Assembly (NCBI GenBank): GCA_020726505.1
Contig: JAHLEZ010000011.1
Location: 930,001-994,000 of the forward strand
DNA: 64,000 bases
Direction of reading: 5' to 3'
From: Leptodontidium sp. MPI-SDFR-AT-0119
Lineage: Eukaryota > Ascomycota > Leotiomycetes > Helotiales > Leptodontidiaceae
Shown here: positions 24,701-35,861 of the stretch, piece by piece
Layout of the letters: the number at the start of each line of letters is the position of its first letter
How positions within the stretch are numbered: position 1 is the stretch's first letter
The notes under the pieces: generated by a model
Seen by the model: the letters and a program-made list of their open reading frames with translations, nothing else
Told to the model about the DNA's origin: nothing
Databases searched by the model: none
Made by a program: the position numbers and the translations under genes

Positions 24701-27068
24701 ACCAACTGTAGTACGAACCATTTTTGTTCTTGGCCGCAGATGCTTTCGGATATCTAGCACCATCATTTGTCACGGTCCTGGCTCCTCGGGTCGTCTATCC
24801 GCCCCATTGTAGCACAGAGTCCCCAAAATGTTGCTTATTCCAGAACATCGCTCTGCATGTATGTACTGCACCGTACTGTGCACATTCTGAGACATACATT
24901 TGCACATATCTCATTCACTTCCACGTGCGAGTCCTGCAGAGAAAATTGAATGCAGTTACGACGCTGTCTTACGGATTGAGCATGATTGCAGTCAGTACAT
25001 TGCAGCGTCATGTGTCCGGTGGTCCGACATGATCCGATTTCAGGAATGCTCCGCTGCAAACCGTCTTTCTCCGATGCGGGTATCAAGCAAGCAAGGAATG
25101 CTGCTACTGTGTTTGCTGTAGTCAGTGCTACAACAGGAATGCAACTATTGATCCTTGACTCACGTGAGTACAAGGAGTTGGGGGTCACGGCGTTGAGTCC
25201 TCGTTTTGGCTGGGTTGAGGCGAGCGAGCAGGCGGGCTCTTGCAGCGTTTCTGCACTCGAGAGGAGCAAACGAGCAGATATTCCCTGCCTCGGCGGAGAA
25301 GGTTGTTTCGGTCTTCAACGGCATATAGTACATGAGGAATGTGGAGCAAGCGCTTCCCTCACGTGTCTGTCGGCCGTTTCAAATAAGATGTTTGCGTGGC
25401 TTTCTCTGTTTCTCGATCGATGCCAGCTCACTGCTAGGCCAGACAGCATTGGCTTCACAGCATGTTCCTTCTCCAAGCGAGGGTGGGAATGGAAGGAATA
25501 GGCCATTCCTAGGTCGGGACAAGCAATGGGTACCGCAGTGATGTTTTACGGCATACGGATACAACAGGATGTTTACTTCACGTGTCCTTGTGGACGCGAA
25601 GCACTGCTATTGCTGCTGTATCCGAGTACAGGGAAGAGGACCTCCGGTGTCGTACAAAGACAGATCTCTAATGGATATCGGCACGGAAAGCTGCAGATTG
25701 AATTACTGGGGACCCAGTGGTCTCGAGTAACATGGTGTCCAGACACCTGGGAGCCGTTGGTGGCCGCCGATGTGATGGATGTACGTCTGTTCATGCGATC
25801 ACTTACGTGTTGAGGTTGTGGTGGATGCTGCTCTAAGGGACTGCCAGCTCTCTCGTGTCTTCGATCAAGTGATACGACTTGGGGACATGTAGGGGGCTGG
25901 ATATCGGAAGTTGAAATGGGCAGGTATAGACTTGGTTGAAGTCGTACCGAATAGATAGTTGCGTTGATCTCGTCCGCAATCGCCTGATAATGCTCTGTTA
26001 TCTTGTTGATCGCTGCACCCCATTCTGTTTTCTCTCGATACTGCATGAGTATATATTGGGAGCTAGTTTAATTCGAATGCATCAATTGTGTATGCATAGT
26101 GAAGCATGGTAGTTCCAACCGACATGATGCCATCGTTGCTTGCAACGCTGAGTCTTCTAGAAGTCCAGGGATCAGGGCTAATTTCTCAACTGCAAGGCCC
26201 TGGATGACTAGGCCAGATTGACGTGGAATCCTAGTCGACTGTTCTTTGCTAGATTATCATCATGGTAGTCGGCAGTTGTAGACGAATTTGGCCTCGTCTA
26301 AATCTCCCCTGCGAAGATCCGGAGGTTGAGGATGATCACAACCTTAGAAACGAGATCAAATTACGTTTTCGTACGAAGAGCGATAACTCCGAGAAAGCCA
26401 AATGACCGTGAAAAAAAAAAGTACAGAATCTTATGTCCGTTGGAAATAGATACTCGGCGATGTGACATTACGCGGACATGAGTTTTCCTAGAAGCGATGG
26501 ACATCGAGAAGGAGGTTGGAGATTTTGGCTATACATTTGGAGTATACAGAAACAGGTATACCTCTATGCTAGTTAAATGAACAGCACCGTGTCATGTTAG
26601 GCTGAGCTATTCGAAGTGCATGTGCTGGATTCTAGTGCAGTCAATGGGCAGAGGTTGATGACTGGACTCGGCTGGTGATGTCAACAATCAATCCGAAAGA
26701 GCTTTGGAACTACTCCACAAACCTGCACCTAGAAACACAATTCTCTAAAATAAACAATAAGCAATGAAGTGATCAATTTGACTTGGTGATTCTCACTATA
26801 AAAGCCAAATTCCATGGCATCCAAACCCAAAACCCCAATCAGTCACGTGACGTATACTTCCTGGAGCAAACAGCTCAAACCGCAGCCTTGCTTGTCGTCA
26901 CTCTCCAAGCTCGAGGTCAACAACACTTTTGCGCCGGAGCTTTCACAACCCCAACATTGACGAACGAGAAGCTGCCCATTGCCGTCCCAAATACTCAGAG
27001 AGTCCAAGCAGTCAATGACCACACTCTAAAGCGCCTCAAACCCCCCAACAATCACCCCGCGCGCAACC
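24701..27068. other. intergenic with possible short coding frame
   Basis: No firm gene. A minus-strand frame from an ATG at 26046 begins with a helical-looking stretch (MQYREKTEWGAAINKITEHY, then AIADEINATIY). It then turns into low-confidence sequence, down to about 25573. It might be the first exon of a small gene but no family is recognisable. The last 300 bases are the vps29 promoter. Confidence 0.3.
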
Positions 27069-27804
27069 ATGACCTCTCGCCTCGTCCTCGTCATCGGGGA
27101 CCTCCACATCCCAGACCGAGCAATCGACATACCCCCAAAGGTGCCCTCTACCACTGCCTTGAAGCCCTCTCAGAATTGATACTAATATGAAATCTATAGT
27201 TCAAAAAGCTGCTCACGCCTGGCAAAATCGGCCAGACGCTCTGCCTAGGCAACCTCACCGACAAGCCCACCTACGAATACCTCCGCTCCATCTCTCCCGA
27301 CCTCAAGATCGTCAAGGGCCGCTTCGACGCCGAGGCTACGTCCCTCCCGCTCTCGCAGGTCGTCACGCATGGCTCGCTGCGCATTGGTTTTCTAGAAGGT
27401 TTCACGATGGTGGCTCCAATGGAGACGGATCTCATGCTCGCCGAGGCGAATAAGCTGGATGTGGATGTGCTGTGCTGGGGTGGCACGCATAGGTTCGATG
27501 CGTTTGAGTTCGAGAATAAGTTCTTCGTCAATCCCGGGAGTGCGACGGGTGCGTTTAGTACGGGGTGGGTGGCTGATGGGGAGGAGATGGTCCCGAGCTT
27601 TTGCTTGATGGATGTGAGTACTCACTGTCTCTGATGGCTTTGGTCGTGATGGGGATGGTGGATGAATGCTGGCTGACTTTAAGGATGTAGGTGCAAGGGA
27701 TTGGTTTGACGCTTTATGTTTACCAGTTGAGAAAGGATGCTAATGGGGTTGAGAGTGTGAATGTGGAGAAGATTACTTATACCAAGGTTGTGGGTGGATC
27801 GTGA
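27069..27804 (+). CDS. vps29: Vps29 retromer subunit
   Basis: Three exons (27069-27140, 27200-27613, 27691-27804) give 199 residues. The protein has the full Vps29 order: LVLVIGDLHIPDRAIDIPPKFK, LLTPGKIGQTLCLGNLTDK, IVKGRFDAEA, VVTHGSLRIGFLEGF, DVDVLCWGGTHRFDAFEFEN, FVNPGSATGAF, PSFCLMDVQG and TLYVYQL. It has a calcineurin-like phosphoesterase fold but belongs to the retromer scaffold, which binds Vps35 and recycles cargo from endosomes to the Golgi. Compared with the animal protein the metal-site histidine motif GHTH reads GGTH here, in keeping with a non-enzymatic role. It converges with the shugoshin gene, 350 bases apart. Confidence 0.95.
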
Positions 27805-28154
27805 TGAAGGGGGAGTGTGGAGGGTATGGAGGGAAACTACTTTGCTGCATTCCAGGTGAGACTTGGGAATAGCCAAGTTCACAGTAGTCCAGGATGAATG
27901 TGCTGAGAATCAAGGGACGGCATTCAGCAAGCCAATCGAGAGAGGGGATCATAGTTCCAGCTACATCACATTCACACGGCGTTCAACGGGGAGGTCCATA
28001 TATAGAGTAGAATACTCTATTGGTATCATATCATTGCCGTAATCCAGAGAGAGAATCCTCCACTAAACAACTCCCTGCGCTCCAAAAAGCATACAAACAG
28101 AATCGCTCATCCAACACCACGAAAGGAAAATCTTTTAAGAGTCATATCGTTCGT
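27805..28154. other. convergent intergenic spacer
   Basis: Short shared 3' region between vps29 and sgo1. Nothing else seen. Confidence 0.5.
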
Positions 28155-30425
28155 TCATAACATCATGCTCCTCCTTCGTGCCGACATCCTATCACTCCTC
28201 GATGCACCAGCTCCTGGCTCAACAACCCCACTTGTACTAGAAGACCTTTTCAATGAGTTATCTGCCTCGAGTTCTTTCATTGTCGCATTTGATGAGGAGA
28301 CTCTCAAGCCAAGGGTGGACTGTCTTCTCCGAGATGCGGCACTATCAGATCTCTTGGTTGCTTCCATGTCTGAGGCCTCACTATCGCTCTGTTGTGGGTG
28401 GTCTCGAGACAATGTAGAGTGTCGTCTAGAAACACGCGTTGGTGCTTTCTCGTCCTTGATGGTCATCGGTGGTGCTTCCGCTGAAGATGGAGGGGATCCC
28501 CGAAACTCGTAAATGTCCAGTTTAGCCAGACTACTCGTCACGGCTGCCTCGTTGTCCAAATTCTTCTCCTTCTCCCTTGCAGCAGCTTTAGCCCTTCTGG
28601 TTTCTGCTAAAAGTGCCGCTATCGCCCCCCCAGAAGCCGATTTGGGAATGTCTAGTTCTGCCTGGTTCAGAATAGATTCACGTCGCTTTCTATGGGTTGT
28701 GATACTGCTAGGAAGCAGTTCGGGTCCAGGAGTTTTGTTCTTCAAAGGACTGTTCTCAACCATGGCAGAAGAGGCGGCTGGCATGGATTTCCACGCATCG
28801 TCAGCTTCCGGCTCTGCTTTGATAGTCAGAGGCACTGTGTTCGGTTCCTCAAGCCTCAAACCACTTCGAGCTTTCTCATCTCGCACAACAGCATCAACCA
28901 AATCCTTGGTTGGCCTACGCATCTTATCTCGAAGACTAGGCTCCGCATAGCTGACACTTCCGCGAGCTCGACGGCTTGGTCGTTGGGAGTCACCACCCAC
29001 TCCGAGATCAGAGGGAGGTGGCGTGTCCCTTGACTCAGGTCTGGCTGTCGATGGTGGCTGTGATGACTCTAGTGAGAATCCTTCCAGTGCTGCAGGTGTT
29101 TCAGGCTCAGTCTGAACCTCTATGGTATCGAGAGCGGGATCAGGTGAAGGCTGTATTCGGATGTTCTCTTGTTTCTTTTCTTTGGATCGTTCCTTTGCAT
29201 TATCCGGCTTCAGAGCATCCGGTTTAGATAGTTTGGTCTCATCGGAAGCCAAAATCTTCTTTCGAGGAGAATCATTTACACTCTTTGGCGCGAGTATCTT
29301 CCTGTTGGAAATGATTGCAGATGCTTTCTCTCGTGTAGCTCCCCTAGCAACAGCAAGATCTCTCATGGATTTATTGCCGACCTTTTCTGACTGGCCAACG
29401 GGCTTGTTCTTCGACTTGTCCTCGTTGGCGACGCGAGTGTATTTGAAATCATCAGGGGAGCTGGGACGTGTGCGACTGGAGTTTTCTGGTTCTTCGTCAT
29501 CGCGGACATTAAGTTTCCTTTTCGCTCCAGTCTTAAGTGATCCTGAGGCTTCTCGAATGCCATGTGTTGTTGTTGACTCTGGCTTGCCGACTCGCTTCGG
29601 TTCTGAAGGTCCAGTAATATCTTTACGCTTTCTCCTTTGTTCTAGATTGATTGAGAGAGTGGGATCCAAACCAGTGCTTTCTTCGTTATCCTCCTTCTTG
29701 GTACGCCTTGGGAGATCGATCTTGACCGGGTCTTCGTCGACAAATTGTGACACGGGTGGTGGTCCGATTTCAGGAGAGTCAGTGGTGTCGGGTTCTGCAT
29801 CTGCGACTAGGTTCAGAATCTCTTGGTGCCTGTCGTACTGTTAGTGTGTACCTCAATTCAAGGGCTGTTGTGAAATATACTCCAAAGTCTTTCTTGGATA
29901 CGATTTGTTTTCCAAAATTGGGGGCAATCGTCCCTCTTGACCTGCAACCGCTTCACTCAAACTGCAAATGTTCTTCCAATTCTTCTGATCCGGACTTGTT
30001 GCTGGACTGGCTCTTGCGACCTTTCCACTTTGTCGAGACCTCCTTTGCGGAGAGGGTACCTCACCCAGGCCCGAAAGCAATGCGCCCAGTTCGAGAAGTT
30101 TGGCCTCCAGCTGTGACTTGACCACCCCGGTGTGTTGAGCTATCCGCTGCGATCTGCCATTTTCAAGCTCTCCCTCGAGTTGTAGTATCTGCCCCCGGAG
30201 CCCCAAGTTTTCTGCCAACAACCTGGAGGTTTCGTTCTCGAGATTTCGAATTCGAAGTGACTGGGCGGAATTGGCTCGAGCTATGTCGCGATTCTGCCGC
30301 ATGAATTTGCGTTTTACTACGTTTGCATATCAGCTCTTCGGCTCTCGGCCAGGTGTTGAGAAACCATGCTCACAAGATTCTATTGTTTCTGTCGGCGCCG
30401 CCGCGGGCTCATTCAGTCGAGCCAT
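28155..30425 (-). CDS. sgo1: shugoshin (centromeric cohesin protector)
   Basis: Three exons on the minus strand (30425-30374, 30316-29881, 29829-28155) give 720 residues. The N-terminus MARLNEPAAAPTETIES joins KRKFMRQNRDIARANSAQSL and an LRIRNLENETSRLLAEN coiled coil, which is the shugoshin homodimer/PP2A-binding region. The C-terminal part has the basic shugoshin motif SRRARGSVSYAEPSLRDKMR followed by RPTKDLVDAV, known to bind phosphorylated histone H2A. The long middle is Ser/Pro/Lys-rich and disordered, typical of the family. The protein guards centromeric cohesin and helps biorientation. It diverges from dad2, with only 424 bases between the two ATGs, so the two are likely co-regulated (inference). 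Confidence 0.92.
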
Positions 30426-30849
30426 CTGTACTGGGCATGCGGCAAGGTGTGTTGGTGGTGTGCTGTATATTGCTAGCGATTGGACTGGGAGCCAGTTGTG
30501 TCCGCAGACGCAGCAGTTCGCAGCAAAATCCAGTGTGTTTTCGTTGTGATGACTGTTGACAACAAAGATTTCTGGGTCGCAATCTCCTTGTTGACAATAA
30601 GCTTAAAGCAGTTTAGTCTTATGCGGCCGTCGGCCAGGGGGCCCTGCTTAAATGTGGGACGTTTGCTTTCTGAGGGGCGGCCTCCCAAAGTCTCCAAATC
30701 CAAACGGAACAAAGTCAACGACTACAGAACCATCGAATTTGCAAAGCCGATTTGCGGTACAACCAAGCATTTTGAAGTCGGGAGACTACCTCAAACATTA
30801 GGAAACGCCATTTACCGCATCCAGCAGACAAGGGATTCGAATTGGAAAG
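30426..30849. promoter_or_regulatory. shared divergent promoter of sgo1 and dad2
   Basis: The 424 bases between two divergent start codons must hold both promoters and both leaders. I looked for an ACGCGT cell-cycle box and did not see one. A GC-rich palindrome-like patch lies near 30622-30645. Confidence 0.6.
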
Positions 30850-31390
30850 ATGTCCTACTCATCGCGACCCCTCCCTTCACATTTGCGACAAGCTTCAACA
30901 TCTGGTAACTCTGCATCAACAGGTCAATCGCCCATTCTTCTTGCGCGGATAAACGAGAAGAAGGCAGAGCTTGAGAACCTGAAACAGTTACGGGATCTAA
31001 GTGCTGGCTTGGCTGGACAGATGCAAATGCTGGAGGAAAAGTTGTCTACACTCTCTGATGGGACAGAAGGTACCGAATCTCTCAAGCTGTTAAGAGGCGG
31101 ACGGTATTGACTTCTTCTAGCTGTAGCCACGGTGTTAGGAAACTGGCACAATGTTCTTCGCGCAATCAGTATGGCATCCAGTAAGTCCTCAGCATCGATT
31201 GTTGTAAAATTCCCCACTGATTTCCATGATAGTGAAACTTCCAAAGCCCAAAGACTCTGAAGATATCGAGGCAGCGGACTCACAGAAGAAACCTGATGCC
31301 GAAAACCCTTTACCTCAGACTCTTGTGAGAATTCCAACGGAGCATGCGCCGATGCTTCAACAGGCAAGTTCAGGTGGGAATGGGGAGTAA
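30850..31390 (+). CDS. dad2: DASH complex subunit Dad2
   Basis: Three exons (30850-31069, 31121-31180, 31233-31390) give 145 residues. The conserved Dad2 core is SPILLARINEKKAELENLKQ, LRDLSAGLAGQMQMLEEKLS, TLSDGTEAVATVLGNWHNVL and RAISMAS. This is an alpha-helical coiled-coil region. The second intron lies just after this core and the C-terminus is a short acidic/Pro-rich tail. Dad2 is one of ten small subunits of the DASH/Dam1 ring that couples kinetochores to microtubule ends; it is found only in fungi. Its divergent neighbour is shugoshin, another chromosome segregation factor. Confidence 0.92.
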
Positions 31391-32127
31391 TGGCTGGAAA
31401 CATAATGAATAATGAATATACCCGGTGCAAGGATGGAATCTGGTACCAAGGCAACAGAACATGGGGACCGGAAACAGTTCTGTGGCATGTATGGCAGTGT
31501 GAAAGAAGGTACAACTTTCTTCTGGAGTCTGGAGTCTGGACGGTGGAAGAAGAAGCCTCGGAAGACTGACGTATTTAATACCCTGTGAACGAGTGGCCAT
31601 TGCGAAGTAAGCTTCCTTGAGAAGTTACGGGTTGGAATTATACCAACAACACATTGGCAAGTGTGACATGATTTCAAACCATTGCATTTTACACAGACAA
31701 TTCCGACGTTTCAAGGACAAGCCAGCTTCGAAGCTCCATTTCCATCACGAAACTCACGCGTCGCGAGCTTCCCAGAACTGCACCCCTGTCGTTCTATTTT
31801 CCCGACGGCAGTTGCTATGTGGTGATGAGCGCAAACAAATGTTTCACTTCATCACATCATCATAAGGAAAGCGCAATAAGAAACCTCCCACAAGGTCTAT
31901 CCTCACGCATCTTACAATCGATAAGTGCACTGACTGCTCCTCCATTGCATCTGCGTCCCATCCCACTTCATACATTTCTACGCGGCTTTGGCTCGTCGCA
32001 TATCACACTCTGTTTCCTCCACCTCATTACACCTTGCATATCGCGTCGCAAAAGCGAAACCCCGAGACCAGGGTACGGCAGAACCAAATTCCACGCCCAT
32101 CGTTGATCCTGCCCTCCGTCGTCGAAC
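31391..32127. other. intergenic
   Basis: Holds the dad2 3' end and the leader of the next gene; the last 250 bases are C-rich. No other gene seen. Confidence 0.5.
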
Positions 32128-34338
32128 ATGGCTCGAGTGACCAGATCTCGCAAATTCGCCATTGCAGAAGACGACACTGCCCTTGCATCGCAAACACCAT
32201 TGCCCATCACACCAGCAAAGCAACCTGTAGCGCTTCAGGAAGCCAACGTCCTCATGACGACAAACACCTTTACCACTCTGGACGAAGCTGCGGCCGCGGC
32301 AGAGGTCAAGGGTCTCAAGGCCGCATACAAGAACGCATTGGGAGTTGGAAAGAAGTTCAAGAGAAGCAACAAGGGCAACAAGCGGAAGGACAATCAGAAT
32401 GACTCTGAGGCTACGCTGGTCGAAGAGCAAGGATTGGGAGATTTGGCTACAGCTAGCCCTGCCGTAAAATTAGACCTTTCATTACTCCAAGATCGCAAAG
32501 GTAGGGAGCTTTTCCATCAAACTCTACGTCGTCCAAAGTCTAATTGGATACTAGAAACCACTTCTACTGCCGAAGAACATCATCTCATAGCTCCTGAACC
32601 AGCTGCGCGAACCACCCGACACCAATTGGCGAAGGCACAAGCAGGTCAGTATTCGTACAATTTATCAGAGTTGTTTGGATCCCGGGACTGCTCCGTTGTT
32701 TCGCAGAAGCTCCGGGAGATCGATTTCATTACCCTCTTCGGCGGTCGTCCTACAGATTTGAATCGAGCCAGGAAGTGTTCTACATCTAGTCGGGATTTAC
32801 CTTACGGACATAGCAGTACTAATACATCTTTATCTTTAGCAAAGGAAGCTTGGTCAAGGTCTAACAATGAGATGAACGGCGATGCCACTAACGACGCACA
32901 TCTGGAAACAGCGGCAGATACGGATGGCACCATGGAGCCAATGGCAGAGGAGATCAGAAGCAGTCACACCCCAGCAGGTTCACCAGTCAAAACACTTGAG
33001 GAAGTCGAAAGAATATATGGTGCCGAAGATTCTGCAGCCGCTACAGATGATGCAGGCGAAGATTCCTTTGTCCAGCAAATTACCTGTCGATCGCCCGCAA
33101 AACCCGTCTCTCGAATTGAGGATTCCGTTGAAGCTCTCGACCAACTTGAAGAGGCTCTTGAAGCTTTGAACCAAGCTACACTAGCAGAAAGAATGGTGTC
33201 GCCCGAGAAGTCCAGACAGAAAGCTCAAATGCCTCATGGCTTCCTCGAAAGCCACAGGGCCGGAAAGCAACCAACCACCAAAGCCGCCGAGAAGCAGGCA
33301 ACGCTCAAGAGACAGCCATCGAAGTCTGGATATGCGACTGTGCGAGTCAAGTCGGCACCAAAGCAAGCCCCAACCCTCAAGAAGGCAGCATCGATGAATT
33401 TCAAGCCTTCGTCAAGCAACTCAAAATCCACCGAAGAGCAGAAATCCCAAGCTCCTGCAAAGGCAACGGTCAAACGTCCAATCAGTTTACTTCCGCCAAA
33501 GGAGACATTGAAATCAACAAAGCAACCAACACGCTCTACCTTCGAACTTCCTGGGGAAGCTGTAGCACTGAAGCTCAAGGAGCAGCGCGAGGCAAGAATC
33601 GCCCAACGCCAGTCCAGCGAAGATAGCTTTCATACAGCTCGTGTGGTTTCCGGTCCAAAGGTCAAATCTGCCAAACCACCTACCAAGTCAACCTTTGAGC
33701 TCCCTGGAGAAGAGTTGTCACGGAGAAAGAAAGCCGCACACGAGGCACGGCTGAAAGCCCAGGAGGAGGAAGAGCGAAAGCGTCGAGAATTCAAAGCACG
33801 GCCTATTCGCAATAGCGTTGCTCCTAACATGGTTCCACGGGAAACAGTTGCCAGCCGTGCTAGACAGAGCAAGATTGGTATCGAAAGTATGGAAGATGGT
33901 AACCCGAGTGTCTCGAAGAGAGGCTCTAACGTTGGCGCCCATCGACCATCCATGGCTGCGCTGAATCTAGCAAATATGTCGGCTCCTCGTGCTAAGGGCG
34001 CATTCATTCCGCCCGTTCGCAAGCCATCACCAAGTGTACCCGCTGTCTCTGCTGCTGCTCGTCCTTTGCAGCGAGCTGTTTCTGTCACCGATTCCGATCT
34101 TCGAAGGCGTGCGAAGGAAATCTATAACCGTGATGCGAGACTTACTGAGGAAATGGACAGAGAGAAGAGAGACAGGGAAGCCGCTGCCAAGCGTGCTAGA
34201 GAGGAAGCTGCTGAGAGAGGCCGTCAAGCAAGCAGAGAATGGGCAGAGAGACAAATGGCCAAGAAAATTGCTGAGGGTGATAAGGGTATGAGTGCTGGAT
34301 ATGGCCCCGGTGGTCAGTTGGGACTGAGCCACAACTGA
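32128..34338 (+). CDS. conserved fungal basic protein, function unknown (faint TPX2-like features)
   Basis: One uninterrupted exon of 736 residues. No enzyme domain. The N-terminus is basic (MARVTRSRKFAIAEDD) and residues 60-92 are Lys-rich (YKNALGVGKKFKRSNKGNKR). The middle is Ser/Pro-rich. Two direct repeats start near residues 467 and 518: TRSTFELPGEAVALKLKEQR and TKSTFELPGEELSRRKKAAH. They are followed by a charged helix with EEEERKRREFKARPIRNS, which recalls the FKARP element of TPX2-type spindle proteins. The C-terminus is a long Arg/Glu/Lys helix (DREKRDREAAAKRAREEAAE) ending in GYGPGGQLGLSHN. The TPX2 link is weak and based on short motifs only. Its position next to dad2 and sgo1 makes a cytoskeletal or spindle role attractive but unproven. 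Confidence 0.85.
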   Translation: MARVTRSRKFAIAEDDTALASQTPLPITPAKQPVALQEANVLMTTNTFTTLDEAAAAAEVKGLKAAYKNALGVGKKFKRSNKGNKRKDNQNDSEATLVEEQGLGDLATASPAVKLDLSLLQDRKGRELFHQTLRRPKSNWILETTSTAEEHHLIAPEPAARTTRHQLAKAQAGQYSYNLSELFGSRDCSVVSQKLREIDFITLFGGRPTDLNRARKCSTSSRDLPYGHSSTNTSLSLAKEAWSRSNNEMNGDATNDAHLETAADTDGTMEPMAEEIRSSHTPAGSPVKTLEEVERIYGAEDSAAATDDAGEDSFVQQITCRSPAKPVSRIEDSVEALDQLEEALEALNQATLAERMVSPEKSRQKAQMPHGFLESHRAGKQPTTKAAEKQATLKRQPSKSGYATVRVKSAPKQAPTLKKAASMNFKPSSSNSKSTEEQKSQAPAKATVKRPISLLPPKETLKSTKQPTRSTFELPGEAVALKLKEQREARIAQRQSSEDSFHTARVVSGPKVKSAKPPTKSTFELPGEELSRRKKAAHEARLKAQEEEERKRREFKARPIRNSVAPNMVPRETVASRARQSKIGIESMEDGNPSVSKRGSNVGAHRPSMAALNLANMSAPRAKGAFIPPVRKPSPSVPAVSAAARPLQRAVSVTDSDLRRRAKEIYNRDARLTEEMDREKRDREAAAKRAREEAAERGRQASREWAERQMAKKIAEGDKGMSAGYGPGGQLGLSHN

Positions 34339-35861
34339 GTAGGCATTTGTCACGGAGTTCGAGATTCTGGGTTCTTTGTTTTATTTCGGCTCAAGACTTT
34401 TTTGGGCCTCCTTTTTCGAGGATGACTTCAAGCGTAGCGTTAGGAGTTGTTCCATTGTCTATACATACCCCTTTTGCTTTATTATGGAAAGGAGTACTTT
34501 GGGGGTTTGTTTTTCGAGAATTCATTGATTTATCTGGTGTTTGGGACTTGGAAGGTGCTTTTATGCAACGGATTGGGGTTTTTGAGATTGAGGATGGGGT
34601 TGAGATTGAGATTAGCGGTGTACAGATAGTGAATGACGCGAAAGGAAAGAAGTTGATTAGTTCCAGGTAGTGGTAGACATCGGAATGCAAAACCAAAGGA
34701 CAAATTACAGACATTCGTTCTTGTTGAAAATGTGTTGATCCTGAACTGGTTGATTCTCAATCGTGCGTGAGGAGATGAACGTTAAATCCAGCCTGGCAGT
34801 TATTGTGAGTACATGAGGGCATGCTCAAGTCTCATACCCGACGCTCCCAGAAAATGGTTGGTGAGCCTGTTTGTGTTGTGCAGTACTGTCAAGACAGAGT
34901 TCATACGGTTAATTTGTATTCACTCTCTCCACACTCGAGGCACTTCCAGCTCCATGAGCACCTTAAACTAGCGGTCTGGTATCGCCATCTCGTGGGAACA
35001 GAGCATTGGGGTATGTCAAATACATGACCAATTTGAACTCAAGTCCAATGTCGCCGTGCGAAACTTTTGGATGCAGTCGGAGTATTACAGAGTCGCCAAG
35101 GGGAAGTAAACAAACCACATTCAGCCCAAATCCACACGAGGCTATTCCAATTTAAATCCTTAGCCAACTCCTCGTCCAATCCGCCACATATACTTTACTT
35201 CTCGGGCTCTGCTAAGGTAGAGCCGCTCTTTCACTGTCGTGATATCTACGCTCGCTGTCGTCCCATATTTTCATTCGCGAGCAATCTCGGAATGCCCTCG
35301 ACTTTGCCCATGCAGTTTAGCGAGAAAAGACATTCCCGCTAGATATATAGCAAAATAAGCAGACTGTAGCTTAACCCATCTCCATTGGCGTAGCTGTCGG
35401 GCTTGCAACTCCCTTTATCTAGGGGATCCTGCTAACGATGATTCAGAAACAAGAAATATTCAGAGCCTTCAGTTCGCGCTAATAAGAAAAAACAAAGAAT
35501 AACTAAAAAATAATGCCGAAGAAAAAATTACTCAGAGAGATAAAAAATATATATATATATTTTAAAAGGGAAAAAAGGAAAATCAAATGAACAAAAAAGA
35601 GGAAAAGAATAAAAGTAAAAAAAGGGGTGTTCTCCTTCTTCCCTCCTCAAAAGCTCGACAGCTTCCGGATACTTTTTTGCCGTTTGACTTGTTGATTTTC
35701 GGTTAATCGACCCCCCGCCGTAGCAGCAAACCCCTGCCTAGCAATGACTCGATACTACGACGTAAAAGTAATATCACAATACGCAACGTGATGCATTAAT
35801 CCTGCTATGTTTGGAATATAGCAGATATTTTATTCTATTTTAGCCCCACTCCACTTCGTGC
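34339..35861. other. intergenic with A/T-rich low-complexity block
   Basis: No gene. Bases about 35480-35640 are very A-rich and include an AT dinucleotide run near 35548-35562. The rest has only short frames. Confidence 0.5.

Noticed and set aside
24986..25501. 171-codon plus-strand frame
   Set aside because: Overlaps an equally open frame on the other strand and shows no domain or typical fungal protein composition.
28165..29844. Long plus-strand frames opposite the shugoshin gene
   Set aside because: They run antisense to clear shugoshin coding sequence and contain only Ser/Leu-rich mirror translations.
33000..34100. Long minus-strand frames opposite the 736-residue gene
   Set aside because: They mirror the plus-strand codon pattern and have no independent support.
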